Below are positions 8,311-16,096 of a stretch of 64,000 bases of DNA, one piece after another. Within the stretch, counting starts at the first letter, position 1. Every line of letters starts with the position of its first letter. The notes under the pieces are model-generated. The model saw only the letters and a program-made list of their open reading frames with translations, made no database searches and was not told where the DNA came from. The stretch is from Candidatus Krumholzibacteriota bacterium. Lineage in GTDB: Bacteria; Krumholzibacteriota; Krumholzibacteriia; Krumholzibacteriales; Krumholzibacteriaceae. Where the stretch lies: NCBI GenBank assembly GCA_016931295.1, contig JAFGEZ010000019.1:1-64000 (forward strand), read 5' to 3'. A program made the position numbers and the translations under genes.

Positions 8311-9720
8311 ATGTCGAACATGGGATCGCTCAGGAACCTGCCCGCCGTCGAGCGGGTGCTGGAAGACGAACGGATCGCCGGACGCCTCGGCTTCTTTTCG
8401 CGCGCCGGCGTCACGCGCCTCGTGCGGGAGGCGATCGCTTCCCGGCGGGAGCGTCTCCGCGACGGGACGGAGGCGGCGGTCGATCGCGACGCCCTCGCCG
8501 CCGCCGTCGCCGACGAGGTGGTTTGGCGCCTCGAACGCCTCGAATCGAACCGGCAGCGCCGCGTGATCAACGCCACGGGCGTCATCCTGCACACCAATCT
8601 GGGACGGGCGGTGCTCGGCGAGGAGACACGGCGCGCCATCGATCTGGCCGGCGCGGGGTACGTCGATCTCGAGACCGACCTCGAGACGGGGGAGCGGGTC
8701 GAACGGTGCCGGCGCGTCGACCGTCTCTTCTCGCTGATCCTCGATGTCGAGGACGCGCACGTCGTCAACAACAACGCCGCCGCCGTCCTGCTCGCCGTGC
8801 GGTCCCTCGCCGGCGGGGGCGCGGTCGCCGTTTCCCGGGGCGAGCTCGTCGAGATCGGCGGCTCCTTTCGCCTGCCGGAGATCCTCGCCGCCGCCGCGGG
8901 ACGGGTGATCGAGGTGGGCACGACGAACCGGACCTTCCTGCGCGACTACCGCGCGGCCGTCTCGGAGGGCGCCACACTCCTTCTCAAGGTGCACACGAGC
9001 AACTACCGCGTGGTCGGCTACACGAACGAGGTCTCCCTGCAGGAGCTGGCCGGACTGGGCCGCGAGGCGGGCGTCGCGACGATGTACGACCAGGGGAGCG
9101 GCATCCTCTATCCCCTGGCCGGCGAGGGGATCGCGGGAGAGGAATCGCTCTCCGAGGTCCTCGCTTCCGGCGTGGACCTCGTCTCGTTCAGCACCGACAA
9201 GGTGCTGGGGGGGCCGCAGGGTGGCGTCGTCGCCGGGCGAGGCCCGCTCGTCGACCGGATGCGCCGCGACCACCTGGCCCGCGCGCTGCGCGTCGGCAAG
9301 CTCACCCTCGCGGGGCTGGAACGCGTCCTCCTGCATTACTGGCGGAACGAGACGGATGCGCTGCCGGCCATCGGGATGATCACGGCCGACCCGGGCCGCC
9401 TCGGCGAACGGGCGGAGGAACTCGCCGGGCGCCTCCGGTCGATTCCCGGCGTCGGCGTGTCGGTCAGGGAAGGGGAATCCTCCATCGGCGGCGGGTCTTT
9501 TCCCATTAATCCCTTGCGGACGGTTCTCGTGGAGATTACTCTACCCTCCGGGCAGCCCGCGCGGCTGTCCCGGTTTCTTCGCGGGCAAGATCCCGCGATC
9601 GTCTGCAGGATCAAGGACGAACGCGTGCTCGTCGACCTCCGCTCGGTCGCCGCGCACGAGGACGGGATACTCGCACAGCGGCTGGCCGAGGGGATCGGAC
9701 GCACCGCGGAGGAGGGATGA
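8311..9720 (+). CDS. selA: L-seryl-tRNA(Sec) selenium transferase
   Basis: A PLP enzyme that turns seryl-tRNA(Sec) into selenocysteinyl-tRNA(Sec) using selenophosphate. The protein shows LPAVERVL at the N-terminus, INATGVILHTNLGRAVL, and the PLP-lysine segment STDKVLGGPQGG, all typical of SelA. From the ATG at 8311 it has 469 residues, close to the 463 of E. coli SelA. The ATG at 8260 would add 17 residues, but those codons have a much lower GC third-position content than the gene and overlap the predicted -10, so 8311 is preferred; neither start has a strong ribosome-binding site. selB, selD and the Sec tRNA are not in the window. The next gene overlaps the stop in an ATGA. Confidence 0.93.
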   Translation: MSNMGSLRNLPAVERVLEDERIAGRLGFFSRAGVTRLVREAIASRRERLRDGTEAAVDRDALAAAVADEVVWRLERLESNRQRRVINATGVILHTNLGRAVLGEETRRAIDLAGAGYVDLETDLETGERVERCRRVDRLFSLILDVEDAHVVNNNAAAVLLAVRSLAGGGAVAVSRGELVEIGGSFRLPEILAAAAGRVIEVGTTNRTFLRDYRAAVSEGATLLLKVHTSNYRVVGYTNEVSLQELAGLGREAGVATMYDQGSGILYPLAGEGIAGEESLSEVLASGVDLVSFSTDKVLGGPQGGVVAGRGPLVDRMRRDHLARALRVGKLTLAGLERVLLHYWRNETDALPAIGMITADPGRLGERAEELAGRLRSIPGVGVSVREGESSIGGGSFPINPLRTVLVEITLPSGQPARLSRFLRGQDPAIVCRIKDERVLVDLRSVAAHEDGILAQRLAEGIGRTAEEG

Positions 9721-11219
9721 GCGGCATGTCGGACAGCGAACGGAAGCACGCCTGCGGGGCGGGGCACGACGCCGTCGAGGGCGGTTACTCGATCTTCATC
9801 GACGGCGAGACGATCGCCTCCTTCATGGAGGCGGGGGATTTCTCGTCGGCGCGGGAACTCCGTCACTTCGAGGAGATCGCCGCGGCGGTCGACGGCCGGT
9901 CGGCCGCGGAGGCGGGCGTCTCCCTGATGGCCTTCTCGGTCACCGCGGACCGGCTCGCGCGGGATTTCACCGTCGTCAACGTCGCGCACGTGCTCGCCAA
10001 GCGCGGCAAGCGCGTGCTCGTCGTCGACTGCGATTTTTTGGAGCCCGGGCTGAGCGGGTTCGTCGAGAAGGTCGAGGACCTCGGTTTCCTGGACCTGCTC
10101 CTCTACGGCTCCTCGCTGAAGACGGTCATGCGGCCGACGGGGATCGACGGCGTGAGCGTCACCGGGCCGGGATCCTTCCCCGTCACGAGGACCGTTCCCT
10201 TCGCCCGCAAGGAGTTCGCGAAGGTCAGGGGACACCTGGCCCGTTCGAGCGACGTCGTCATCTACTGCTCGACCCTCTACACCGAGGAGGGCGAGACCAA
10301 TCCGCTCGCTTCGCTCGTCGACGGCCTCGTCCTCTGCTGCCGCATCGACGAGATGGAGGAGGGGCAGCTCCGGCGGTCGATCGACGACCTGGACGCCGGC
10401 CTGCCCCCGGCGGAGCTGGTCTGTTTCTGCGCGCGCGGCGGCGAGGCGCCCGCGGAACGGACCCCGGCGGTGGCCGAACCCGCGGCGCCGGACCTCGTTT
10501 TCACGAAGGTTTCGGACGGGGAGACGGGGCATCACGGGGAGACGGCGCCCGGGGATGAGACGGCGCGGGACGAGGAACCGGGGCTGGACGGGGAACCCTT
10601 CTTCGATGACGAGGAGGAGATCGGCGACGAAGAGGAGCGGACCGGCGTCAACCTGCCGCGCGTCGTGACGATCGCGGTCGTCGCGATCGTCGCCGGATTC
10701 CTCGCGTGGTGGTTCTTCATCGAGCGTTCGGTACGGCGCGACGAGGAGCCGCCGGTTCAAGCGACCGCCGGGGAGACGGTCGTCCCGCCGTTCGCCCTAA
10801 ACGACGCGTCGGCCGGGATCGATGCGGCGGAGGAACAGGCGCCGGAGGAGACCGGAACGACCGGCGACGCGGGATCGCCGGCCGGGGAGCCGGCGGAGGC
10901 GACGACCGTTGACGCCGAGAACGGCGGGGACGGAGCCGCGCGGGAGACGCCCCCGGCAGCCGCGCCGGCCGCGGCGGGGCTGTATACCGTGCACGTCTCC
11001 TCCTTCCGCGACGCGGCGCGCGTCACGCGCGAGATCGAGTACCTGAAGGCGAACGGCTTCGACGCGACGACGGTCGAGGTCGACATCCGGGGAGAGAGAT
11101 GGATACGCGTCCTCGTGGGATCCTTCGAGACCGTCGAGGACGCGAATGAAGCGAAGCTCGAACTGCTGTCGCTCAGGCGCGTCGCGGATGCGCGGGTGAT
11201 CAGGCGGCCGGTCGAGTAA
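9717..11219 (+). CDS. Membrane protein with degenerate MinD/CpsD-like domain and C-terminal SPOR domain
   Basis: A 500-residue bitopic protein. Residues about 65-235 resemble a CpsD/CapB or MinD-type P-loop ATPase: the segment GKRVLVVDCDFLEPGLS (97-113) matches the conserved VLLIDaDlrrP strand, and LASLVDGLVLCCRIDEMEE (198-215) fits the later strand. The Walker A loop GxGKST is missing; the aligned region reads SVTADRLARD. An acidic linker follows, then a membrane helix (about 315-334), an Ala/Glu-rich periplasmic linker and a SPOR domain (about 421-496: YTVHVSSFRDAARVTREIEYL, then VLVGSFETVEDANEAK). SPOR domains bind denuded septal peptidoglycan. It is coupled to selA by an ATGA overlap and lies 37 bases before smc. 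The exact function is unknown. Confidence 0.72.
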   Translation: MSGMSDSERKHACGAGHDAVEGGYSIFIDGETIASFMEAGDFSSARELRHFEEIAAAVDGRSAAEAGVSLMAFSVTADRLARDFTVVNVAHVLAKRGKRVLVVDCDFLEPGLSGFVEKVEDLGFLDLLLYGSSLKTVMRPTGIDGVSVTGPGSFPVTRTVPFARKEFAKVRGHLARSSDVVIYCSTLYTEEGETNPLASLVDGLVLCCRIDEMEEGQLRRSIDDLDAGLPPAELVCFCARGGEAPAERTPAVAEPAAPDLVFTKVSDGETGHHGETAPGDETARDEEPGLDGEPFFDDEEEIGDEEERTGVNLPRVVTIAVVAIVAGFLAWWFFIERSVRRDEEPPVQATAGETVVPPFALNDASAGIDAAEEQAPEETGTTGDAGSPAGEPAEATTVDAENGGDGAARETPPAAAPAAAGLYTVHVSSFRDAARVTREIEYLKANGFDATTVEVDIRGERWIRVLVGSFETVEDANEAKLELLSLRRVADARVIRRPVE

Positions 11220-11256
11220 ACCGGGGAGACGTTCCGATCCTGAAGAGAGGGCAACA

Positions 11257-14200
11257 GTGAGCCTGTCGAGACTGGAACTCGTCGGATTCAAGTCGTTCAT
11301 GGCGCCGGTCACCATCGATCTCAGGAAGGGGATCACGGCGATCCTCGGGCCGAACGGGTGCGGCAAGACGAACATCGTCGACGCCGTCCGCTGGGTGCTC
11401 GGCGAGCAGAGTGCCCGGCAGCTGCGATCCAGCAAGATGGAGAACGTCATCTTCAACGGCACGCAGAAACATCGGCCGACCGGTTACGCCGTGGTCAACA
11501 TGACGCTGAGCAACGAGAAGGGGTTCTTTCCCGTCGACTACTCGGAGATCATGATCACCCGGAAGGTCTATCGCTCCGGGATCAGCGAGTATTTCATCAA
11601 CAAGGCGCCCTGCCGCCTGAAGGACATCAAGGAGCTCTTCGCCGACACGGGGACCGGATCCCACTCATACGCCGTCATCGAGCAGGAGATGGTCGACTAC
11701 GTCCTCAACGACGCCCACGGTGAACGCCGGCAGATGTTCGAGGAGGCCGCCGGCATCGTCAAGTACCGGATGCGGCGGGAAGAGGCCAAGCGGAAGCTCA
11801 AGCTGACCGAGGGGGATCTCGTCCGCCTGGAGGACATCCTCGAGGAACTCGACGCGCAGGTGCGTTCCCTCCGGTACCAGGTGGGGAAGGCGAAGCGGTA
11901 CGCGAGGATCGTCGACCGGATCCGCGCCTGGAGCGTCATCAAACTCAGGCGCAACCTCTCGGCCCTCGTCGCCGGGAAGCGCGAGGCCGAGGCGGCCCTC
12001 GGCGAACTGCACGACCGTTCCTGCCGCGGCGACGATTCGCTCGGCGACCTCGAGCGCCGCGTCGAGGAGGGGAAGTTCGAGATCGTCGAGCTCGAGAACC
12101 GTCACACCGACCGCCAGAACGCGCGCTACGGGATCCGCCGCAACATCCAGACGGCCGAGGAGAAGGTGATCCAGCTCACCGAGCGCCGCGGCGAGGCGGA
12201 ACGCCGGATCGAACGGGCCCGGCGCGAGATCGAGGAGGCCCGCATCCGCCTGGAGAAGATCGCCGAGAAATCCGCCTCCGCCGATGCCTCGAAGGCGTCG
12301 GTCGAGGAGCGGATCCGCGAGGTCGGCGAGAAGGTCAACGCGCTGAACGGCGAGTTCACCAGGATCTCGGCGTCGATCGATTCCCTCAAGTCCCGGCTGA
12401 TCGAACTCAAGCAGACCGAACTCGACTTCCTCCAGGACCAGGCGCGCGCCCGTTCGGCGATCGAGCATTACGAGAAGCTCCTCGCCGATCTCGACGCGCA
12501 GGCCGCGGAGATGCGCGGCCGCGTGGTCGATCTCGAGGGGGAGACGATCCGGCGCGCCGCCGTCCGCGACGAGCGCGCCGGCGAGCTCCTGCGTCTCGAG
12601 GAGCGACTCGCCGCCCTCGCCGCCGAGCGCGAGGAGATGGAACAGGCGAAGCGCGAGGCGGTCGATCGCCTCGGCGAGACCGAGCGGGAGCTCGCCGGAT
12701 CGCGCACAGACGCCGCGCGCCTCGTCTCGCGGCACGATCTGCTTTGCCGCATGCAGGAGGAATACGAGGGCTATCCCGGCGGCGCGCGGTACGTTCTCAC
12801 CAAGGGCGACGAGCGGGTGCGCGGCCCTCTCGGCGACCTGATGCGCGTTGGCGAGAAGCATCGCCTGGCGCTCGACGCCGTTCTCGGCGGCGTGATGGAC
12901 GGCGTGGTGATCGACGGCATGACCGGCGCCGCCGACATCGCGCGCGAGCTTCTCGAGAAGCGGACCGGGGGGGCCCGGCTGCTCGTCGGGGACGCCGGCA
13001 AGCGGCCGGATGCCGACCTCGAAGCGCCTCCGGACTCGATCGGCCGCCTCGTCGACGTCGTCGAGACCGACGAGGCCGGACGAGAGCTCGCCCGGCGGCT
13101 TCTGGGGGACGTCGTCCTCTTCGAGGACATCGACGCGGCGATCGCCTGGGCCGCCGGGGGCGGCGACGCGGTGACCCTCTCGGGGATCCATATCGGCCTG
13201 CAGGGGATCTGCTTCGCCGGGACGCCGGGAGAGGAGATCTCGCTTCTCGCCCGCGGCGAGGAGATCGAGCGGACCGGCCGCGCGATCGCGGAGCTCGAGG
13301 AACGGATCGAAGCGCTCGAGGCGGACTCTGTCCGCGAGCGCGGGAACGCGGCCGAGCTCGACGGCCGGGGGAAGGGCGTCGCGAAGGAGATCGAGGAGAT
13401 ACGCGCGGCGATCTCGTCGAAATCGGCGGAAGTGCAGGTTGCCGACCGCGGCCACCTCACCGTGAAGGAACAGTGCTCGATGCTGATGCAGCGCCTCGAG
13501 GAGACGGAGAGGTCGCGCGTGGAGATCCTCTCCAGTCTCGAGGAGACGAGGCTTTCCCTCGAGATGAGTCGCGAAAAGGGCGAGGTCTCCGAGGTCCCCG
13601 AGCTCGAGTCGCGGCTCGCCGGGCTGCAGGAGGAGCGAAGCCGGCAGGAGGCCGAATTGACCGATCGCAAGGTCGAACTCGCCTCGCTGCAGGGCTCGAT
13701 CGACCGCACGCTCGAGGAACTGCGCGGTCTCGGCGAGATGAGGGAACAGTTCGCGGGGCTCGTCGCCCAGCGCGAGACGGAGATCGTCGACTCCGAGCGG
13801 GAGGCGGCGGAGCTCGCCGAAGGCATCGAGGCGGAGCGGGGAGGCGTCGGCGCTCTTCTCGAGGAGGAACGGGCCTGCCAGGCCGAGCTCGAGACCCTCG
13901 GCGGCTCGCTCGAGAAGCGGCGCGAGGCGGTCGCGGCGATCGAGAAGGAGCTCAAGGAACTGAAAAGCGAGCGCGACGGCGTGATCGCCCGCGAGAACGA
14001 ATTCCGCGTGAAGCTCTCCACGATCGAGGCCCGGATGCGGGAGCTGATCGATCGCGGGAAGGAGATGCACGAGACGGACCTCTCCTGCTATCTCGAGGGA
14101 ACCGAGCTTCCCCTCACCGACGAGGAGCGGGCGGTGACCGACGAGATGCTGGAGAAGGAGAAGGAGAAGCTCGAGCGGATCGGTCCGGTGAATCTCGCCG

Positions 14201-14847
14201 CGGTCGAGGAATACGAGGAGAAGAACCGGCGGCTCGAGTTCCTCACGGCGCAGCGTGACGATCTCGTCAAGGCCCGCGAGGAGCTCCTCGAGGCGATCTC
14301 CAGGATCAACCGCCAGGCCCGCAAGATCTTCGTCGAGACCTTCGAGAAGGTCCGCGGCTTCTTCGGCGAGACCTTCCGCGTCCTCTTCGAGGGGGGCGAC
14401 GCGGCCCTCTCGCTCGAGGAGGGCACCGACCCGCTCGAGGCGGACGTCAAGATCGTCGCTCGGCCCAAGGGAAAGCGCTTCCAGGACATCTCGCTCCTCT
14501 CCGGCGGCGAGCGGGCGCTGACCGCCATGGCGCTCCTCTTCGCGCTCTACAAGGCCAAGCCGAGCCCCTTCTGCATCTTCGACGAGGTCGACGCGCCTCT
14601 CGACGACGCGAACATCCAGCGCTTCGTGCGGATGCTCAAGAAGTTCTCCGAGGACACGCAGTTCATCATCATCACCCACAACAAGCGCACGATGGAAGCG
14701 GCCGACCGCCTCTACGGCGTCACGATGCAGGAACGGGGGGTCTCGAGCGTCGTCTCGGTCGACCTCACCGACGTCGAGGACGTCATGGAGAAGAAGCGGC
14801 CGGCGTCGGCCGGCGTCCTCGCCGGAGCGGCCGTCTCCAGGCAGTAG
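11257..14847 (+). CDS. smc: Chromosome segregation protein SMC
   Basis: The chromosome-organising ATPase of the condensin complex. Its 1196 residues are the usual length. The Walker A loop GPNGCGKT is at 31-38, followed by VRWVLGEQS. Long heptad-rich coiled coils occupy about 170-500 and 680-1000, around a hinge at about 500-680 (LDAVLGGVMDGVVIDG, GLQGICFAGTPG). The C-terminal head has LSGGERALTAMALLFALYK near 1080 and the Walker B/D-loop CIFDEVDAPLDDAN near 1105. The start is a GTG preceded by GAGAGG; MSLSRLELVGFKSF is the canonical N-terminus. scpA and scpB are not in this window. ftsY follows after 12 bases, a neighbour pairing seen in many bacteria. Confidence 0.97.
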   Translation: MSLSRLELVGFKSFMAPVTIDLRKGITAILGPNGCGKTNIVDAVRWVLGEQSARQLRSSKMENVIFNGTQKHRPTGYAVVNMTLSNEKGFFPVDYSEIMITRKVYRSGISEYFINKAPCRLKDIKELFADTGTGSHSYAVIEQEMVDYVLNDAHGERRQMFEEAAGIVKYRMRREEAKRKLKLTEGDLVRLEDILEELDAQVRSLRYQVGKAKRYARIVDRIRAWSVIKLRRNLSALVAGKREAEAALGELHDRSCRGDDSLGDLERRVEEGKFEIVELENRHTDRQNARYGIRRNIQTAEEKVIQLTERRGEAERRIERARREIEEARIRLEKIAEKSASADASKASVEERIREVGEKVNALNGEFTRISASIDSLKSRLIELKQTELDFLQDQARARSAIEHYEKLLADLDAQAAEMRGRVVDLEGETIRRAAVRDERAGELLRLEERLAALAAEREEMEQAKREAVDRLGETERELAGSRTDAARLVSRHDLLCRMQEEYEGYPGGARYVLTKGDERVRGPLGDLMRVGEKHRLALDAVLGGVMDGVVIDGMTGAADIARELLEKRTGGARLLVGDAGKRPDADLEAPPDSIGRLVDVVETDEAGRELARRLLGDVVLFEDIDAAIAWAAGGGDAVTLSGIHIGLQGICFAGTPGEEISLLARGEEIERTGRAIAELEERIEALEADSVRERGNAAELDGRGKGVAKEIEEIRAAISSKSAEVQVADRGHLTVKEQCSMLMQRLEETERSRVEILSSLEETRLSLEMSREKGEVSEVPELESRLAGLQEERSRQEAELTDRKVELASLQGSIDRTLEELRGLGEMREQFAGLVAQRETEIVDSEREAAELAEGIEAERGGVGALLEEERACQAELETLGGSLEKRREAVAAIEKELKELKSERDGVIARENEFRVKLSTIEARMRELIDRGKEMHETDLSCYLEGTELPLTDEERAVTDEMLEKEKEKLERIGPVNLAAVEEYEEKNRRLEFLTAQRDDLVKAREELLEAISRINRQARKIFVETFEKVRGFFGETFRVLFEGGDAALSLEEGTDPLEADVKIVARPKGKRFQDISLLSGGERALTAMALLFALYKAKPSPFCIFDEVDAPLDDANIQRFVRMLKKFSEDTQFIIITHNKRTMEAADRLYGVTMQERGVSSVVSVDLTDVEDVMEKKRPASAGVLAGAAVSRQ

Positions 14848-14859
14848 GACGATTCCGCG

Positions 14860-15747
14860 ATGAAAACCTTCTTCAGGGGACTCCGCAAGACGAGGGAGCG
14901 TTTGTTCCGCCCCCTGCGGCGGGCGCTCGCCTCGGGCAGCCTCGACGAGGAGACGGTCGAGGAGGTCGAGGCGCTCCTCTACGGCGCCGATCTCGGCGTG
15001 GAGACGGTCGAGCGGATCGTCGAACGCCTCCGGGAGCGGATCGGATCCGGAAACGGCGACCACCTGCAAATCGTCGCCGACGAGATCCGGTCGGTCATGG
15101 GCGAGGTGCCCTCGCCGCCGGTCGCCGCCGGCCGCCCGCGCGTGATCGTCGTCGTCGGCGTCAACGGCGTCGGCAAGACCTCGACGATCGGCAAGATCGC
15201 CCGCCGGTTCAGGCGCGAGGGCGAGAGCGTCCTGCTCGCCGCCTGCGACACCTTCCGCGCGGCCGCCATCGAGCAGCTCGAGCTCTGGGGGGAGCGGGCG
15301 GACGTTTCGGTCGTCAGGCAGACGATGGGAGCGGACCCCGCGGCGGTCGCCTTCGACGCCGTCCAGTCGGCGGCGGCGCGTGGGATCGACATCGTTCTCG
15401 TCGACACCGCCGGCCGTCTCCACACGAAGACGAACCTCATGGAGGAGCTCTCCAAGATCGTTCGCGTCGTCGAGACGCGCATCGAGGGGGCCGCCGTCGA
15501 GGCCTGGCTCGTTCTCGACGCGAACGCCGGGCAGAACAGCGTCCGGCAGGCCGAGGTCTTCACCGGAATCCTTCCCGTCACCGGGCTCGTTCTCACGAAG
15601 CTCGATTCCACCGCCAAGGGGGGCGTCATCGTCCCGATCCAGCGCTCGCTCGGCGTCCCGGTCCTCTGGGTCGGCGTGGGCGAGGGCCTGGACGACATCG
15701 AGCCTTTCGACGCCGCCCGGTTCGTCGATTCCCTCCTCGAGGAATGA
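14860..15747 (+). CDS. ftsY: Signal recognition particle receptor FtsY
   Basis: The SRP-receptor GTPase that docks ribosome-nascent chain complexes at the membrane. The protein has a helical N domain (residues 1-85) and a G domain with the G1 loop GVNGVGKTS (100-108), DTFRAAAIEQL, DTAGRLHTKTNLMEEL and TKLDSTAKGG. At 295 residues it is a minimal NG form: the long acidic A domain of E. coli FtsY is missing and membrane contact would rest on the basic N-terminal helix (MKTFFRGLRKTRERLFRPLRR). It follows smc by 12 bases and is the last gene before the riboflavin promoter. Confidence 0.96.
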   Translation: MKTFFRGLRKTRERLFRPLRRALASGSLDEETVEEVEALLYGADLGVETVERIVERLRERIGSGNGDHLQIVADEIRSVMGEVPSPPVAAGRPRVIVVVGVNGVGKTSTIGKIARRFRREGESVLLAACDTFRAAAIEQLELWGERADVSVVRQTMGADPAAVAFDAVQSAAARGIDIVLVDTAGRLHTKTNLMEELSKIVRVVETRIEGAAVEAWLVLDANAGQNSVRQAEVFTGILPVTGLVLTKLDSTAKGGVIVPIQRSLGVPVLWVGVGEGLDDIEPFDAARFVDSLLEE

Positions 15748-15808
15748 CGCCGGCGGCCGCGCTTTTTCCGCAGTGGGATCCTCCGGCGCGCCTGAACGCA
15801 CTCGCGCC
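15748..15808 (+). other. Gap between ftsY and the riboflavin promoter
   Basis: No gene is visible here. A short GC-rich palindrome (GCGGCCGC) is followed by a TTTTT run, but the palindrome has no room for a loop, so I do not call a terminator for the smc-ftsY transcript. Confidence 0.3.
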
Positions 15809-15837
15809 TTGACACCGCGCGATCCCTCTATTACCAT
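15809..15837 (+). promoter_or_regulatory. Promoter of the riboflavin operon
   Basis: A perfect TTGACA (15809-15814) is followed after 17 bases by TACCAT (15832-15837, four of six matches). The predicted transcription start is near 15844, right at a 10-bp stem-loop and about 34 bases ahead of the FMN aptamer. This is one of the best sigma-70-like promoters in the window. Confidence 0.7.
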
Positions 15838-15844
15838 AGGAATA

Positions 15845-15869
15845 CGCGCGCCGGTCTCCCCGGCGCGCG
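15845..15869 (+). promoter_or_regulatory. 5'-terminal stem-loop of the riboflavin leader
   Basis: A perfect 10-bp inverted repeat: CGCGCGCCGG (15845-15854) pairs with CCGGCGCGCG (15860-15869) around a five-base loop. It starts within a base or two of the predicted transcription start, so the transcript would begin with a very stable hairpin. 5'-terminal hairpins are known to protect transcripts from decay; that role here is inferred. Confidence 0.5.
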
Positions 15870-15877
15870 CCGCGAAA

Positions 15878-15994
15878 CCTTCGGGGCAGGGTGAAAATCC
15901 CGACCGGCGGTCACAGGCCGCGAATGAGCCCCTCCGGGGCTCACCGATCCGGTGGAATTCCGGGCCCGACAGTCACAGTCTGGATGGGAGAAGG
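15878..15994 (+). promoter_or_regulatory. FMN riboswitch (RFN element)
   Basis: All conserved blocks of the FMN aptamer are present in order: CCTTCGGGGCAGGGTGAAA, a CCCGACCGGCGGT block, a variable stem (GAGCCCC/GGGGCTC), CCGATCCGGTGGAATTCCGG, GCCCGACAGT, and AGTCTGGATGGGAGAAGG. The P1 stem pairs CCTTC (15878-15882) with GAAGG (15990-15994). FMN binding is known to lower expression of riboflavin genes. The four rib genes follow directly, so this is a feedback switch for the operon. The variable hairpin and long ribD leader leave the expression platform to be worked out. Confidence 0.97.
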
Positions 15995-16065
15995 TCGCGA
16001 CGAGCACGCCCCCCGCGGGCGCCGCCCGCCCCTGTCCGTTTTCCCGCAACCGCCCCGCACGTCAC

Positions 16066-16091
16066 GGCGGAGGACCGGGCTCCGCCGGGAG
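16066..16091 (+). promoter_or_regulatory. Hairpin next to the ribD ribosome-binding site
   Basis: GGCGGAG (16066-16072) pairs with CTCCGCC (16080-16086) around a seven-base loop, and the stem ends exactly where the ribD ribosome-binding site GGGAG (16087-16091) begins. Such a stem could hinder ribosome access, which makes translational control the more likely output of the FMN riboswitch. No convincing terminator is seen between the aptamer and ribD: a stem at 16015-16029 has its T run nine bases away. Confidence 0.4.
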
Positions 16092-16096
16092 TATCC

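Noticed and set aside
15751-15775. Terminator after ftsY
   Set aside because: The palindrome GCGGCCGC before TTTTT leaves no room for a loop, so no stable stem of the needed type forms.
11665-15837. A 1390-codon open frame on the minus strand opposite smc and ftsY
   Set aside because: It mirrors intact smc and ftsY, has low-complexity Asp/Leu/Arg-rich sequence and no family motifs. High GC content leaves long antisense frames open.
16015-16042. Terminator between the FMN aptamer and ribD
   Set aside because: GCGGGC/GCCCGC forms a 6-bp stem with a 3-base loop, but the TTTT follows nine bases later, too far for a Rho-independent terminator.
15380-16096. Open reading frame joining ftsY, the riboswitch and ribD as one protein
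   Set aside because: The part before 16097 lies in the wrong frame of ftsY and then in the FMN aptamer; family sequence for RibD begins at 16097 after a ribosome-binding site.
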